Below are positions 32,430 to 42,900 of a DNA stretch of 64,000 nucleotides, in pieces (position 1 is the stretch's first letter; each line of letters starts with the position of its first letter). The notes under the pieces are model-generated. The model was not told the origin of the DNA, ran no database searches, and was given only the letters and a program-made list of their open reading frames with translations. Origin of the DNA: Undaria pinnatifida. Its lineage: Eukaryota; Sar; Phaeophyceae; Laminariales; Alariaceae. A program made the translations under genes and the position numbers. Where the stretch lies: NCBI GenBank assembly GCA_012845835.1, contig JABAKD010000007.1, positions 4,913,358-4,977,357 on the forward strand, written 5' to 3'.

Positions 32430-33450
32430 GTATTAATGCTCACGTGCACGAACGAACGCGCGGTGCGCTTGCTGCAAAAGGCAATCGAGTTATCTCCCCG
32501 GCTCAACGGGGAATCGCCCTCTCAATCGAGGGCGCTTGGTCCCTGTATAGTGGGCCTGGGCATTGAGAACGCATCCGTGTTACGCTGGTCTTACCCTCCG
32601 CTCCCACCCACCCCCGCTCTCCTTGGCACGTGATGCCGGTTGAGCGGGGAATCGCTCTCTCAATCGAGCGCGACCAATCCCTGTTCGATGGGAGGAATCT
32701 CCTCCATTACCATGCCGCCCCCCCTCATCAATCGTACCTCCGTCCCTATGCTTCCAGTGGCGACGAAGCCAGGGGTGCTGCCGGGCAAGAAACCCAACTG
32801 GAGATACCGTCGGTACTCTCCAAATCTGCCGGGACAATGTCGAAACCGATCGTTCTATCGCGCTTCTTCTTTCCCCCGAACTGCGGCACAACCCCTCCTT
32901 GAAGTCATTACCTCCCAAGAGTATTTGTGTATTGAATATCGAAGAATTGCCGCAGGGCAAGAAACACAACAAGAGGTTCATCCCTTGCACTACCGGTGCC
33001 CCCCCCCCCCCCGGTCCTGAATAAGCAAGGGGGGCAAGAAACGCAAAAAGAGGCACCATCTGTCTCGATATGCCTGCCTGCGTATTACCGTACCCGCTCG
33101 TTCGACCGAAATTTTTATTTCCCCTTTACCTACTACGGTACAACCCCCCCCCCCTCCCCCCATCCCCCCCTTTCTTCCTTCCGAGCCTTCTTGTGCCGAA
33201 AGAGTAAGAGGTGCCGCCGAAGGTCGAGACACGCAATATGATTCACCGCCTGTGTTCTCTAATTGTTGCTCTATCTCATTTAGTCATTTGTCAAGATTGT
33301 TCTGTTGCCATCTCCTCGGCAAGCTATGGTGTCGCTCCTTCTCCCCCCCGGTAGGTTCATTACTCCTGTCTGCTCTACCTCTCTGTCAGAACACGACCTT
33401 CATCTATCGGTCCGCCTCTGCCAGCTATTCACCTAACGACTAGGCCGTGG
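32430..33450. repeat. Region of local duplications
   Basis: CGGTTGAGCGGGGAATCGCT near 32637 repeats CGGCTCAACGGGGAATCGCC near 32500. Units starting GGCAAGAAAC(C/G)CAA and ending CGGCACAACCCC or CGGTACAACCCC occur at about 32780-32900 and 33030-33150, with a partial one at 32955. C-runs lie at 33000 and 33146. Overlapping ORFs here are repeat by-products. Confidence 0.55.
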
Positions 33451-34170
33451 GTCCGCTGGACTCGACAGCTAGGTACTCTAGTTTGGTGGTGAACTATCCA
33501 ACCGGCTGAAGTTGGTCTTTTGCGATGCTAAACAGAGCGCGAACCACAAACATATCTAGTAGTCTGCTAAAAAACCCTACGAGTGAACAGCGCAATTATA
33601 ACCTAGTCGGCGACTTAATATTGGTTTTGTATCAGCCAATTGACAGCCTTCTAGGGTGTGTGGCTGATAAGACACATTCTACGGCGTACATTATCTAGTA
33701 CTAGTCCACGAGCGTCACCACTCATGCGTTTCGTGCTTCCTACGCAATACCTGGTATACCAGTACAACACTTCGAAGTACGCACGAGAACATACGTATAC
33801 AGGAGTGTGCGGTCTACATCGGACTGAAATACGCGCTGCACATCCCACTGCTGAACGACAAGAAAAAAACGAACCTGACCGCTTTTGCAAAGGCCGTAGT
33901 ACCTCATTGAACTAAAACAGTCCAAATCCAGGTGGTTTGTCGGCCACAACGTTGCTGCAGTTTCAACCGGGCCAACACGACGTATCTCATTTCAAACGAA
34001 CAGATTCATACGAGCTCGAAGACACAATTACCAGCACAAGGGGGGTGCAGATATTTTTCCCGCAGCCTGAAACCTAAGCTGCAGGGGTCCCTTTCGAGCT
34101 GGGCTGTCCTAAGCCCTAGCCGTGGATCCCCAGCCGCGGACATGTGCGCCGTCCAGACACATGCTATTAC
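33450..34170. other. Non-coding stretch, nothing recognised
   Basis: Short ORFs on both strands with no domain, and no repeat family noticed. Confidence 0.3.
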
Positions 34171-34174
34171 AGAC

Positions 34175-34440
34175 CAAAGCTACGGTAGGGTATCGGTGGG
34201 GGGGGGTGTTAATACATGCTAATACCTGCATTTTCACTACCGGATTTAAGCCACTCCCACGAGTGACACTGTACCTCGCGGACACAAAAGACTTTACCCG
34301 ATTGTTTTTGGCGCAGTGTTGCTCACCATGGCATTGCGAATACATGTCGAATACATATAAAAAAAAACAGCATGATCTCGAATGAATAAGATCGCAAAGA
34401 AACGGGTGGGTCACTCCCGCGAGTGACCCCTAGCCACTGC
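34175..34440 (+). repeat. GATCAAGGCTACGGTAGGG family copy
   Basis: Starts GACCAAAGCTACGGTAGGG, continues GCTAATACCTGCATTTTCAC and CCACTCCCACGAGTGACAC (34251-34269), and has a second CACTCCCGCGAGTGAC at 34412-34427, beside GATCGCAAAGAAAC. Confidence 0.6.
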
Positions 34441-34644
34441 CAAAGAATGCCGCAAAGGTGAACCCCTTGTCGCAGCTGTGGTCCAAGAGTAGAGGTGTGC
34501 GCCATTTTTGATGCCTCCTGAGGGTGGTTGCTTAAGGAGCTCTACTGTACCTCGCCCAAAAAACTAATTTTAGAATAACCTGAAAGTTCGACCCGATGAA
34601 CATCAAGTCCATGGCCTAGGTATACAAAAACATCACTAATATTG

Positions 34645-34904
34645 GACGCGTGCTACGATAGAGGCGTCATCATCACTTTCCTTTTCTGAGGTTCTTCAGT
34701 TAGGGAGCTTAAGACCTCCCAAAAGATGATTTGGAGAAAAAAAAGCTGCTACACCGGATGAAAACATCCCATGGCCTAGCTAGGTAATGACGATAATCAT
34801 GCAAAAAAAAAAACCATTTCCGACGACTTTGGGTTAAGGAGCCCCGTCATTCAGAACCCATTTCAGACCAAAAGTGCTAGGTACCTCTATCGTTAGCACG
34901 CGTC
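34645..34904 (+). mobile_element. MITE copy nested in an older copy, ATTG duplication
   Basis: 260 bp, from GACGCGTGCTACGATAGAGG to the inverse ACCTCTATCGTTAGCACGCG plus TC. Flanked by ATTG at 34641-34644 and 34905-34908. Confidence 0.92.
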
Positions 34905-34943
34905 ATTGCAAATCAAGGATGGCGTTCCGACGATTTTGGGTAT

Positions 34944-35209
34944 GACGGGTGCTACGACAGAGGTGCACCACTTCTGTTCTTAGGTCCCTCACGTTCAGAG
35001 CTTAATCCTTGACCTCCCCGAAAAACCGATTTGCACAAAACTAAACCTGCTACCGGATGGAACATCATCCCATGGCCTAGCTATTCAACGAAGAATCATG
35101 CAACGAAAAAAAAAATGACCTATTTCCGACGATTTTGGGTTAAGGAGCCCGGTCATTCAGAAAGCATTTCAGACGAAAAGTGGTAGGTACCTCTATCGTA
35201 GCACGTGCC
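34944..35209 (+). mobile_element. MITE copy nested in an older copy, GTAT duplication
   Basis: 266 bp, from GACGGGTGCTACGACAGAGG to the inverse CTCTATCGTAGCACGTGCC. Flanked by GTAT at 34940-34943 and 35210-35213. Confidence 0.9.
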
Positions 35210-35334
35210 GTATAAGCCCCCCCCGTCCTCCTGAACCCCCCCCCAAGAGTGCCGCCGCTACAGGATCATCCCACCATAGGGGTGCAGCGTGAGATTCTGA
35301 TCTCCTACCACGAGGAGCTCAATACCTCACCCGA

Positions 35335-35595
35335 AACGTGCTACGATAGAGGCGCATCACTTTTTTTCCGAGGTTCCTCAATTTGGGAGCTTGAAGACCT
35401 CTGACCAAAAATACTGATTTTGGAGAAAAAATAAAAGCTGATGCCGGATGAAAAAAAACCTTGGAAGCTCCGGTACACAACGAGAAAAGCATGCAAAAAA
35501 AAATGTGGTCTGTTTCCGACGATTTTGGGTCAAGTAGCTCCATCATTTCAGAAAAACAAATAGCTAAAAAAGTGTTACTTCTATCGTAGCGTGCC
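35335..35595 (+). mobile_element. MITE family member
   Basis: ACGTGCTACGATAGAGGCGC at the left, TTACTTCTATCGTAGCGTGC at the right, with the standard interior (CTCAATTTGGGAGCTTGAAG, GCCGGATGAAAA, TTTCCGACGATTTTGGGTCA). No clean target duplication. Confidence 0.8.
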
Positions 35596-35599
35596 CCAC

Positions 35600-36145
35600 C
35601 CGAAGCAAGACCTCGACGGCGTCCGTTCTCGCAATCCGACCAACACTTCTAAGCGCTAGACTAGTCCGAAAACAAACATCCCGGAAAAGGTATCCAGAGA
35701 CCAACCGGTAGTCCCTCGCTTGAGGAGCTAAATGCTCCAGAAACGTCGGACCCAAAAAGTACGACCCTCACCCTGGGATGACTCTAACACATTAATCGTG
35801 GCAGGCGTTTTCCTTCCGCCGAAAATCCCCAACAAGAATACATTTTTTTTTTTTTGCGTGGTGTGGCTTCCAGCAGCAGTGCGCACGGCAGTTAGCGATA
35901 GTTTTCGACTACCAACCAGTGCGCAAGTGTGCGCACTTTCGCTACCTGTCATGGCCAACTGGACAAGTATGGCTCTTCCCTTTTTAGGGTGGGTTTAAGC
36001 CGGAGAATCTGTGCCGCCGTCCAACCGAGAGTCTCCGTTTTCTTGTGTTTGTGGTGTCGTTTTCTATGCCTTGAAAGTTCACCGACGCACGCCGTTGGCA
36101 ACGGTCGCACGCAACGGTAGACGAGGTACACGCCATTCTTCTCTG
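35600..36145. other. Non-coding stretch
   Basis: No repeat family or exon recognised; T-run at 35845-35856. Confidence 0.3.
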
Positions 36146-36594
36146 CAGGCTCACTCACTTGAGGTGCTCTAGTACCCCATGCAAAAAAAAAAGAGTGGGG
36201 GACAAAAATAAAACCGATACAGTACATACCTCCGAGAGGTCAACAATCCCAGGGCCACAAGAAAAAATAAAAAAAATAATAAAATAAACACGCATGTGAA
36301 TATTCGGACGAATTGGAGTTAAGGAGCCTCTGGTCATTGACTCCCTCACTTGAGGAACTCTATATCTCCCACACGCAGAATCTCTGAGTTGGAGAAAAAT
36401 AAAATGCCGCCCGAACGAACAACCCCCATGGCCTATATTTGGTATACCACAAGAAAAATATTGCAACCCCCCCCTCCCCCCCCCCCCCCCCCCCCCCCCC
36501 CCCCAGACGATTTGGGGGTCAAGGAGCCCATGGTCATTCGGAAAACGTTCGAGCCAAAAAAGGTTACCTTTCATCGTCCGTAGCTCACCCGTCA
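36146..36594 (+). mobile_element. Two decayed MITE-like copies in tandem
   Basis: 36146-36342 and 36343-36594 share CTCACTTGAGG(T/A)(G/A)CTCTA, a CCGATA or GCCG block, CCCAGGGCCA or CCATGGCCTA, GACGAATTGGAGTTAAGGAG or GACGATTTGGGGGTCAAGGA, and a TGGTCATT(G/C) end. The second contains a C-run at 36470-36504 and ends CGTCCGTAGCTCACCCGTC. Confidence 0.55.
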
Positions 36595-36789
36595 CAAGCA
36601 TCCACCACCGCGAGTTTCTAGCGAGGGCTATCCTCTACAACTCCGGACGAGAATGTAAGGACCGTCTCGGATTATTGCGTATGAATACACGCTACATGCA
36701 CCACCTGAAGCAAAAGAAGTCCGCGCAACCGCTTTCAGCCTTTCGTGAGGTTTTGGAGCAGGGCATATCGCATGGCATTGCGTGGGAGA

Positions 36790-37045
36790 GGGAACGGTCA
36801 AGGAACAGGACAGGGTGGGAGGGTAGGCAGAGAGTGGCGGGCGCGTGAGTGGGGACGGTTAAGGAACAGAACAGGGTGGGAGGGTAGTCGAAGGGGGGCG
36901 GGGTCAAGAGGGGACAGCGGACGGGTAAGGAACCGAACAATGTGGGAGGGTAGACAGAGGAAGGCGGGGTAAAGGGGGGAGAACGGACGGATAAGGAACA
37001 TAACGAGGTGGAACGGTAGGTGGCGGGGAGCGGGGGAAAGGGGGG
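36790..37045. repeat. Minisatellite, unit about 70 bp, four copies
   Basis: Units start GGTTAAGGAACAGAACAGGG (variants GGTCAAGGAACAGGACAGGG, GGTAAGGAACCGAACAATG, GATAAGGAACATAACGAGG), continue TGGGAGGGTAG and end in GGCGGG(G)TAAAGG-type G-rich sequence. Confidence 0.85.
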
Positions 37046-37129
37046 AGAGGGGTTATCGTTATACTTTAGTCGTTTAAACGACCCGAGCTGCTCGAACACA
37101 CTAGGGGTACGAAGCACGCTCAACAAAGA

Positions 37130-38780
37130 ATATTTTCAAGACGTCAGCTGTAAGTTCGATCAATTTGCGGGTCGGTACTATCAAATAGCCCATCTTTACA
37201 AGCTGCATGATATTTCTGGACTGCGCGTTTCACAGATGTATCGCCCTTTGAAGACAAAAGCCAATGACCCACCTGGATGCTGCCAGGATCAACACGATGC
37301 TGTCACCAAGGGCAATGTCTAGCGCTGTATGTCGGCAAGATTGGAGAACTTTATAACTAATCGGTAGGTGCGTTTAGCCGACTAACTGACTGTAGTCGGC
37401 GAGTGGGCTCGTGAAACCGTCTGATGGCCAGGCGAATGAAGCGGGCCAAATCAGCTCCCACCGGCCGAGAGGGCCCCGCTCTAAAATGAAAGAATACATC
37501 CCATATAAACCTTTCTTCCCGCAAGTATGCAAACCCAATGAGTCGGATAGCCGGCACCTGAGGGACACGACTAACAATTAGTTCGACCAACGACTTGTTG
37601 GTTACTGAAGTCGAGCCGACTCACAGGGATCTAGTGACGTCGGTCTATGATCATTCTGCGCAATGATAGCATACTTCCTATACCCCTTATTAGACGCATG
37701 CCACGATAAAGTTGCGTACCTGTTTTTTGTTTTCTTGAGAATCCTAGCCCCTTGAGGAGGTCGATTCCCCACACAAAACCAAGTTTTGAGTGCAAGTGCA
37801 AGTGAAAACCGACGAACAACGCCATGGCCTAGGTATATAACAAAACATAAAATTTATAAAACAAATGTGATCTATCCAATCGGTTTTGGGTTTATACCAG
37901 GAGTTTCGCCGTCAGAAAAATGCGCTACCTCCATCGTGGTACGCGTCATTAACATCAATAGTATTCCTGTGTAACCGCGCAGCCCCTCAAGAGAGGGGAA
38001 AGCCTACAAGTACTATCGAACACATGTTGAGGTTTAAGGGATGATCCCACCTTTGCCTGCGATTCCATAGTTGAACAGAGTCAGCCCACCATTGTTGAAT
38101 AGAATCAGCCCACGACGGCAGGCGTTTCACCTTTCGGGCCCAACGTTTTCTGGCCGGTTGAGGCTCACTCATGCGTGGAACTATCGGTTACTAGGATAAC
38201 TTTTACGAGTGCAATGCTTGTTTTTAGGACCAGCGCATTGAAACGTTGGTCGGGTTGCGCAAACGAATGTCTTCCTCGGTCATGTGCTCGCCGGGTGAGA
38301 TATTGAGCTCCTCATAATGTCAGAAGCTCAGAGCCATCTGCTGCACCCCGTAGCGTTGGACGACCCAAGAGGTCTACATATACCCTACGAATATATACCC
38401 AGATCGTGGACTTTTGAAAAAACAGTGAAATTGAAACCCGATGAAGAAAATAGTTTTGCTCAAAATTTACCACCTATAGTACCCAAGTACCCTATTACTA
38501 CTTTAATAAGGTAGACCAAACCGGTACCCTACTACTACCTAATAAAACATCAATTAATGAGAGTCTACTTGTACGTATGAGTGCATCAAAGTGTTCAGAT
38601 AATTACTGGTATGTTAATTTGTTATACATGATAGGTGATAGAATACAACGCTATCTTGTGTTAGGTTTTGGTCTATGAAACTTACTAAAGGCGGGCGATC
38701 GGGGATAATAGTACGCAGCTTGCATAGATGAGTATCGACCCTTCGTCGAACTCACAGCTGATGTCGTCACAATATTTTTA
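37130..38780. mobile_element. TIR element of the CAGCTTGCAAAGATGAG family
   Basis: The left end 37130-37205 (AATATTTTCAAGACGTCAGC, TGTAAGTTCGATCAATTTGC) and the right end 38700-38780 (CGCAGCTTGCATAGATGAG, CGTCGAACTCACAGCTGATG) are inverted. The interior contains a MITE (37693-37947). No protein recognised, and pairing of these two ends is inference. Confidence 0.5.
37693..37947 (+). mobile_element. MITE family member with ATTA duplication
   Basis: GACGCATGCCACGATAAAGT at the left and CTCCATCGTGGTACGCGTC at the right. Flanked by ATTA at 37689-37692 and 37948-37951. More diverged inside than other copies but keeps GCCATGGCCTAGGTATA and CGGTTTTGGGTTTA. Confidence 0.88.
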
Positions 38781-39300
38781 TTAAATAATCCCCATGGCCT
38801 AGGTGTACAAAAAATAACACACTACAGCACAAAACGAAAATTAACAATCATTCATGCGATAGCTTTGGGGTAAAGGAATGTTTGTTATTCCCGAAAAACA
38901 AAACACCACAAAAAAAAATATATCTCAAAACACTAAAAAACAATAAAACAATCGCATGACAGCACGCGTCTAAATCGTTATAATCCGGTTTGTGTTCTGA
39001 TATGTATGTATGTTTCGTGATATTTAGAGACAGGCATGCTACGGTAGGGCTTGCATGTTTTGGCAAGCCTTTTTCGGGCGGACGGGTCCCCGAAACTACC
39101 TGATGCGGTTACATTTTACGTTGGAGTTTCGCAACATTTTTGGTGGTACACCTACTTCGCCGTATCTGACGTATGTACCAGTATGGGCCTTGTCACGTAC
39201 GTTCGCTGATTTCGGGCGTCACTGTTACTTGTTTTGGCGCATGTACGACTTGGACTTGCTCCAGCTATGATGCATTATGCGTTCACCCCTTCTGTTTTTT
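38780..39300. other. Decayed MITE scrap and unassigned sequence
   Basis: 38785-38970 keeps CCCCATGGCCTAGGTGTAC and GCTTTGGGGTAAAGGAA. 39030-39080 has GGCATGCTACGGTAGGGC, another MITE-like end. Nothing else seen. Confidence 0.4.
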
Positions 39301-39310
39301 TTTTTTTAAT

Positions 39311-39400
39311 TTCGTCCCTAGGGAATACCCCACTCCAGAGTGGCTGGAGCCAGCTCTGTGACCACTGACTTGGTTATGCGAGTTAATGTGAGAACAACAG
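39311..39400 (+). mobile_element. LINE 3'-end fragment with CAA-type tail
   Basis: Reads GTCCCTAGGGAATACC, CTCCAGAGTGGCTGGAGCC, CTGTGACCACTGACTTGGTT and ATGCGAGTTAATGTGAGAAC, then passes directly into the CAA microsatellite. Confidence 0.8.
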
Positions 39401-39548
39401 CGACGACAACAAGACTACAACGACAACAACAGCAACGACGGAACAACAACAACAACAACAACAGCAGCAGCAGCAGTAAACAACGACACCACCACCACCA
39501 CCGCCACCACCACCAACAGCAACAACAACAACAACAACAACAACGAGA
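39395..39548. repeat. CAA/CAG/CAC microsatellite
   Basis: Begins as the tail of the LINE fragment (AACAACAGCGACGACAAC) and continues as CAA, CAG, CAC and CAA blocks. Downstream of the last recognised exon of gene B. Confidence 0.9.
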
Positions 39549-39798
39549 TGTTTCATCGGGTTGCGGTTTCGTATTTGGGTACATGAGCTCGTCGAGCAAG
39601 GAGCCTAGCCAAAAATGGCGTACCCCTGCCGTAGTATGCCTGTTTACCGAGGCCACGGAAGCGTTCCATCGAGATAGCAAGCGTTTACCACTTTTCGAAC
39701 GTCAATGTTTGGGTGATGTGTAGAGCTGCTCAAGTGGGGAGTCTGTCTCAAACGGTACGAGTAGCAGGCGTTGGAAGGTAGGGGACGCCTGCACACAC

Positions 39799-39961
39799 CT
39801 TCGCTACCCCCCAGCAGCCCGGAGTTCCAGCGGGTGGCATTATTTCCAAGATTTTCTCCACAAGGAAGCGGGTGGTTTCTTCGATCTTGAAGTTCAACTT
39901 GGCCGAGGTCTCGAACCACCCCATGAATCCGAATCGAAGGCAGAACGAATGTAGCGCCCTC
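39799..39961 (-). CDS. Gene B exon 5: GWFETSAK
   Basis: 163 bp, as in gene A. The acceptor is GGTAG|GAGGGC and the donor GCGAAG|GTGTGT. It encodes RALHSFCLRFGFMGWFETSA, then KLNFKIEETTRFLVEKILEI and a Pro/Gly linker ending VAK. Four decayed partial copies of this exon lie upstream between 40.07 and 41.45 kb. Confidence 0.86.
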
Positions 39962-42900
39962 CTACCCATTTGACGGTAAAAAACACACACATGCACATGT
40001 GGGCGCGGCGCCATCACAAGTTAGTGCCGGATATCGTATGGATATCTTCGATTCACGCATGAAGCACTTTTGATATCGATTTGGAAGTACAGCTTGACCA
40101 GTCGAGTGTCTCGAACAAGCCCATGAACCCGTGGCGGAGGATGCAAGTGCTACGAGGTGGGCAGAACCAACTTCTTTATTGGGGTGGCACTACTTTCACT
40201 GTTATCGAAATCGATTTGTGGGTTATAGAGCTCCTCGGGTCAAGAACCTTGCAGGAGAAAAAAAAGTGGTGCATCTCTACCGTACTATTATTAGCACGGG
40301 TCTCCTAACGTAACCCCTTTACAGCTGGAACTCCTTTTGAGGGACAAAATTACTTGGAATTAGTATAGGGAGGGGTTTGGGGGTTCTAAAAGGGGTTAAG
40401 GAGGCCCGTCAGTCATACGTAGTTTTGTCATTTTTTTGGCTAAATATCTTTTTTAATCACGAGGCTTCCGAACCCGAAAATCGTAAGAAACTAAGTGCCG
40501 CTCTTATTGTTCAGGATAATCATTGATATGTAATATTTTGTGTACCTGGCCACGGGCTGTGTTCACCGGATTGCGGTATGCTTAACCCATTTCCGACTCC
40601 CGAGATTTTCCTAGTCCAACTCCAAGTGTTTTGTCCCCATGTCGCGAGTGCCGTGCTAAAAGGGTTAAATGTCGGTTTTGGGTGAGGTGTAGAGCTCCGC
40701 AGGCGAGGAGGTCCAGAAAAAAAAAGAGCGGACACCTCTACCGTAGCATGTGTCAAATTCCTACTGGTATTGCATAACGCCTCCGTATCAATTATTTTCA
40801 TCTGTTTCAGGCCGAGGTCTCGAACCACTCGATTAACCCACGGCAAAGTCTATCCCAATAAATCGCCTCTGATCGGTGAAAAAGCGCCATGCGACGAAGT
40901 CACAGGTTGGGTTTGGGCTTAAAAGCATCAGCCGGCAAAATCGCAAGTTTGTGTGCAGGACGTGAAAGGCGACAGCGGGAGAAATCACAGGTTGGTGCTG
41001 GATTTGAAAAGCACCAGGGGGCGAAATCACAGGTTAGCGCTGGACTTAAAAAGCACCAGCCGGCGAAGTCACAGGTTAACGCTGGACATGACATTGAACT
41101 TTCCATAGGGTTAGGGGTTTTGCTTCTGGATAACCGAGGGCTCGAACCACCCGATGAACCTGTGGCAAATACTCCATAGTAGCCCTATTTATCGCCTCGG
41201 ATCCCTTCTAAACGCACCAGCGGGCGAAATCACAGAGTAGGGTTTGACTTGAAAATCACAAGCAGGCAGAATCACATGATGGAGCTGGATTGAAAAAGCA
41301 CCAGCGGCCGAGGTCACAGGTTGATGCTGGACATCATATCGAATTAGTCCGCATGGGGTAAGGATTTTTTTGTATGGGGTGAACGAGGTATCGAACCACC
41401 CCATGAAGACGTAGCTCGACAAGGCAGAACGATTTTAGCGCCTCCATGCGTGATCGAAACAAACTGCAGTAGCATATTTTAGCTGCCGCTGAACTCGTGC
41501 GACAAGAGGTTTGTACCTGTAAATTGTGTGCACCGGTGTATGCTGTGATAGCAGCAAGACGCAGTGAAAGTAAGAAGTTAGGTTTCGGCAGAGTACGCTT
41601 CTGGGCTCCTGACACGAGGAGAGGAGCAACAATACCTCGCCCGAACACATGACTTTCCAAGGTCTTATTCGTTCGCGCAACCCGATCAACGTCTCCATGT
41701 GCGTTACTAGCCCTAACGCAAACATGCTCGTAAACCTATCACACTAACCGACGGTTTCGCGCTCTTGAGAAGCTCAACCGGTAACACGTAGCAGGTAACA
41801 GGTAAAAAACGTTCGGCCCTAGAGAGTGCAACCCGTACAGTGAGATGACTACAGGGTACAGTGAAAACAAGAAGAAGAACACAGACGCGTGCTGCGATAG
41901 AGTTGCACCATTTTTTTTCCAACACTACCCCTCAATTCTCGGGAGAGCTTAAGACCTCTCCCAAAACCTGATTCGGAGAAGAAGAAAAAAACTGCTGCTA
42001 CCGGATGAGACATCTTTCGGGGCCTAGATACACAACGAGAAGCATGCCAAAAAAACAAATGGCGTATTTCCGACGATTTTAGGTCAAGGCGCCCCGTCAT
42101 TCAGAAAAAAATGCCAAAAAACGGTATACCTCTATCGTAGTACACGTCAACAAGTTACCTGTCGACGACCGAGGCTAGATCACACTTGTTGGCCACTATC
42201 ACTACAGGCAGTCGGGTACCATCGGGCAATCGAACCTGCAGCACAGGCGTAGCATGTGGCGGAAGGTGGAGAGAGTAGAATGAACGAATGGCGTTGATGT
42301 TTGAGTTGAACAGACGAATGAAACGTGAGGCGGGAGAACATTCAATGAAGGAGACAAAGGGGTGCGCTGCCGTCATCTACGGGAAGGGAGGCGGTGTATG
42401 CTCATTTAACGCATATAGCCGAAGCCGTGAGACCGTGGACTCCTCACCGACCGGGCAGGCATCGCGTGCGCCAAGCGCGATGCGCCGCGAGGTATACGGC
42501 GAGGCACACGAAGGAGGGGGGTTATCATGAGGAACAGCGGACGGCCGGGTGCACAGCCACACGCCTGCTGCGATTTAGGTGGTCTGAATGACGGAGCGCT
42601 CTTTAACCCCTTTAGAGCCCTTAAACCCACCCCTACGCTAATTCCAAGTAACGCTGTTCCCTAAACGGGGTTCCAGCTGCAAGAACCCCGTAGGCGTTAA
42701 GACCAAATCGTCGAAACGTCGTTCTTATTTCGCAACATAAACTGATTTATCTTCTATACCCAAGCCATGGGATGTTTTTTTCATCGAGGCTGCACATTCA
42801 ATTTTGTTAAAAAGCAGTTTTCGGGTGAGGAACGGAGCTCCTGACGACACTACTTCCAGAAGGCAAATGGTTAACCTCTACCGTCAGCACGTGTCGTCCG

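Larger units (their letters stand above)
34505..35235 (+). mobile_element. Old MITE copy hosting two younger copies
   Basis: The left half at 34505-34644 (CTTAAGGAGCTCTACTG, CCCAAAAAACTAATTTTAG, AGTCCATGGCCTAGGTATAC) continues at 34905-34943 (TTCCGACGATTTTGGGTAT), then at 35210-35235 (TATAAG...CCCCCGTC). It is split twice by complete members of the same family (34645-34904 and 34944-35209). Confidence 0.75.

Noticed and set aside
35335-35595. An 8-bp CACCCGAA match near both ends of this MITE taken as a target duplication
   Set aside because: It is not directly adjacent to the ends, and the family otherwise makes 4-bp duplications; probably coincidence.
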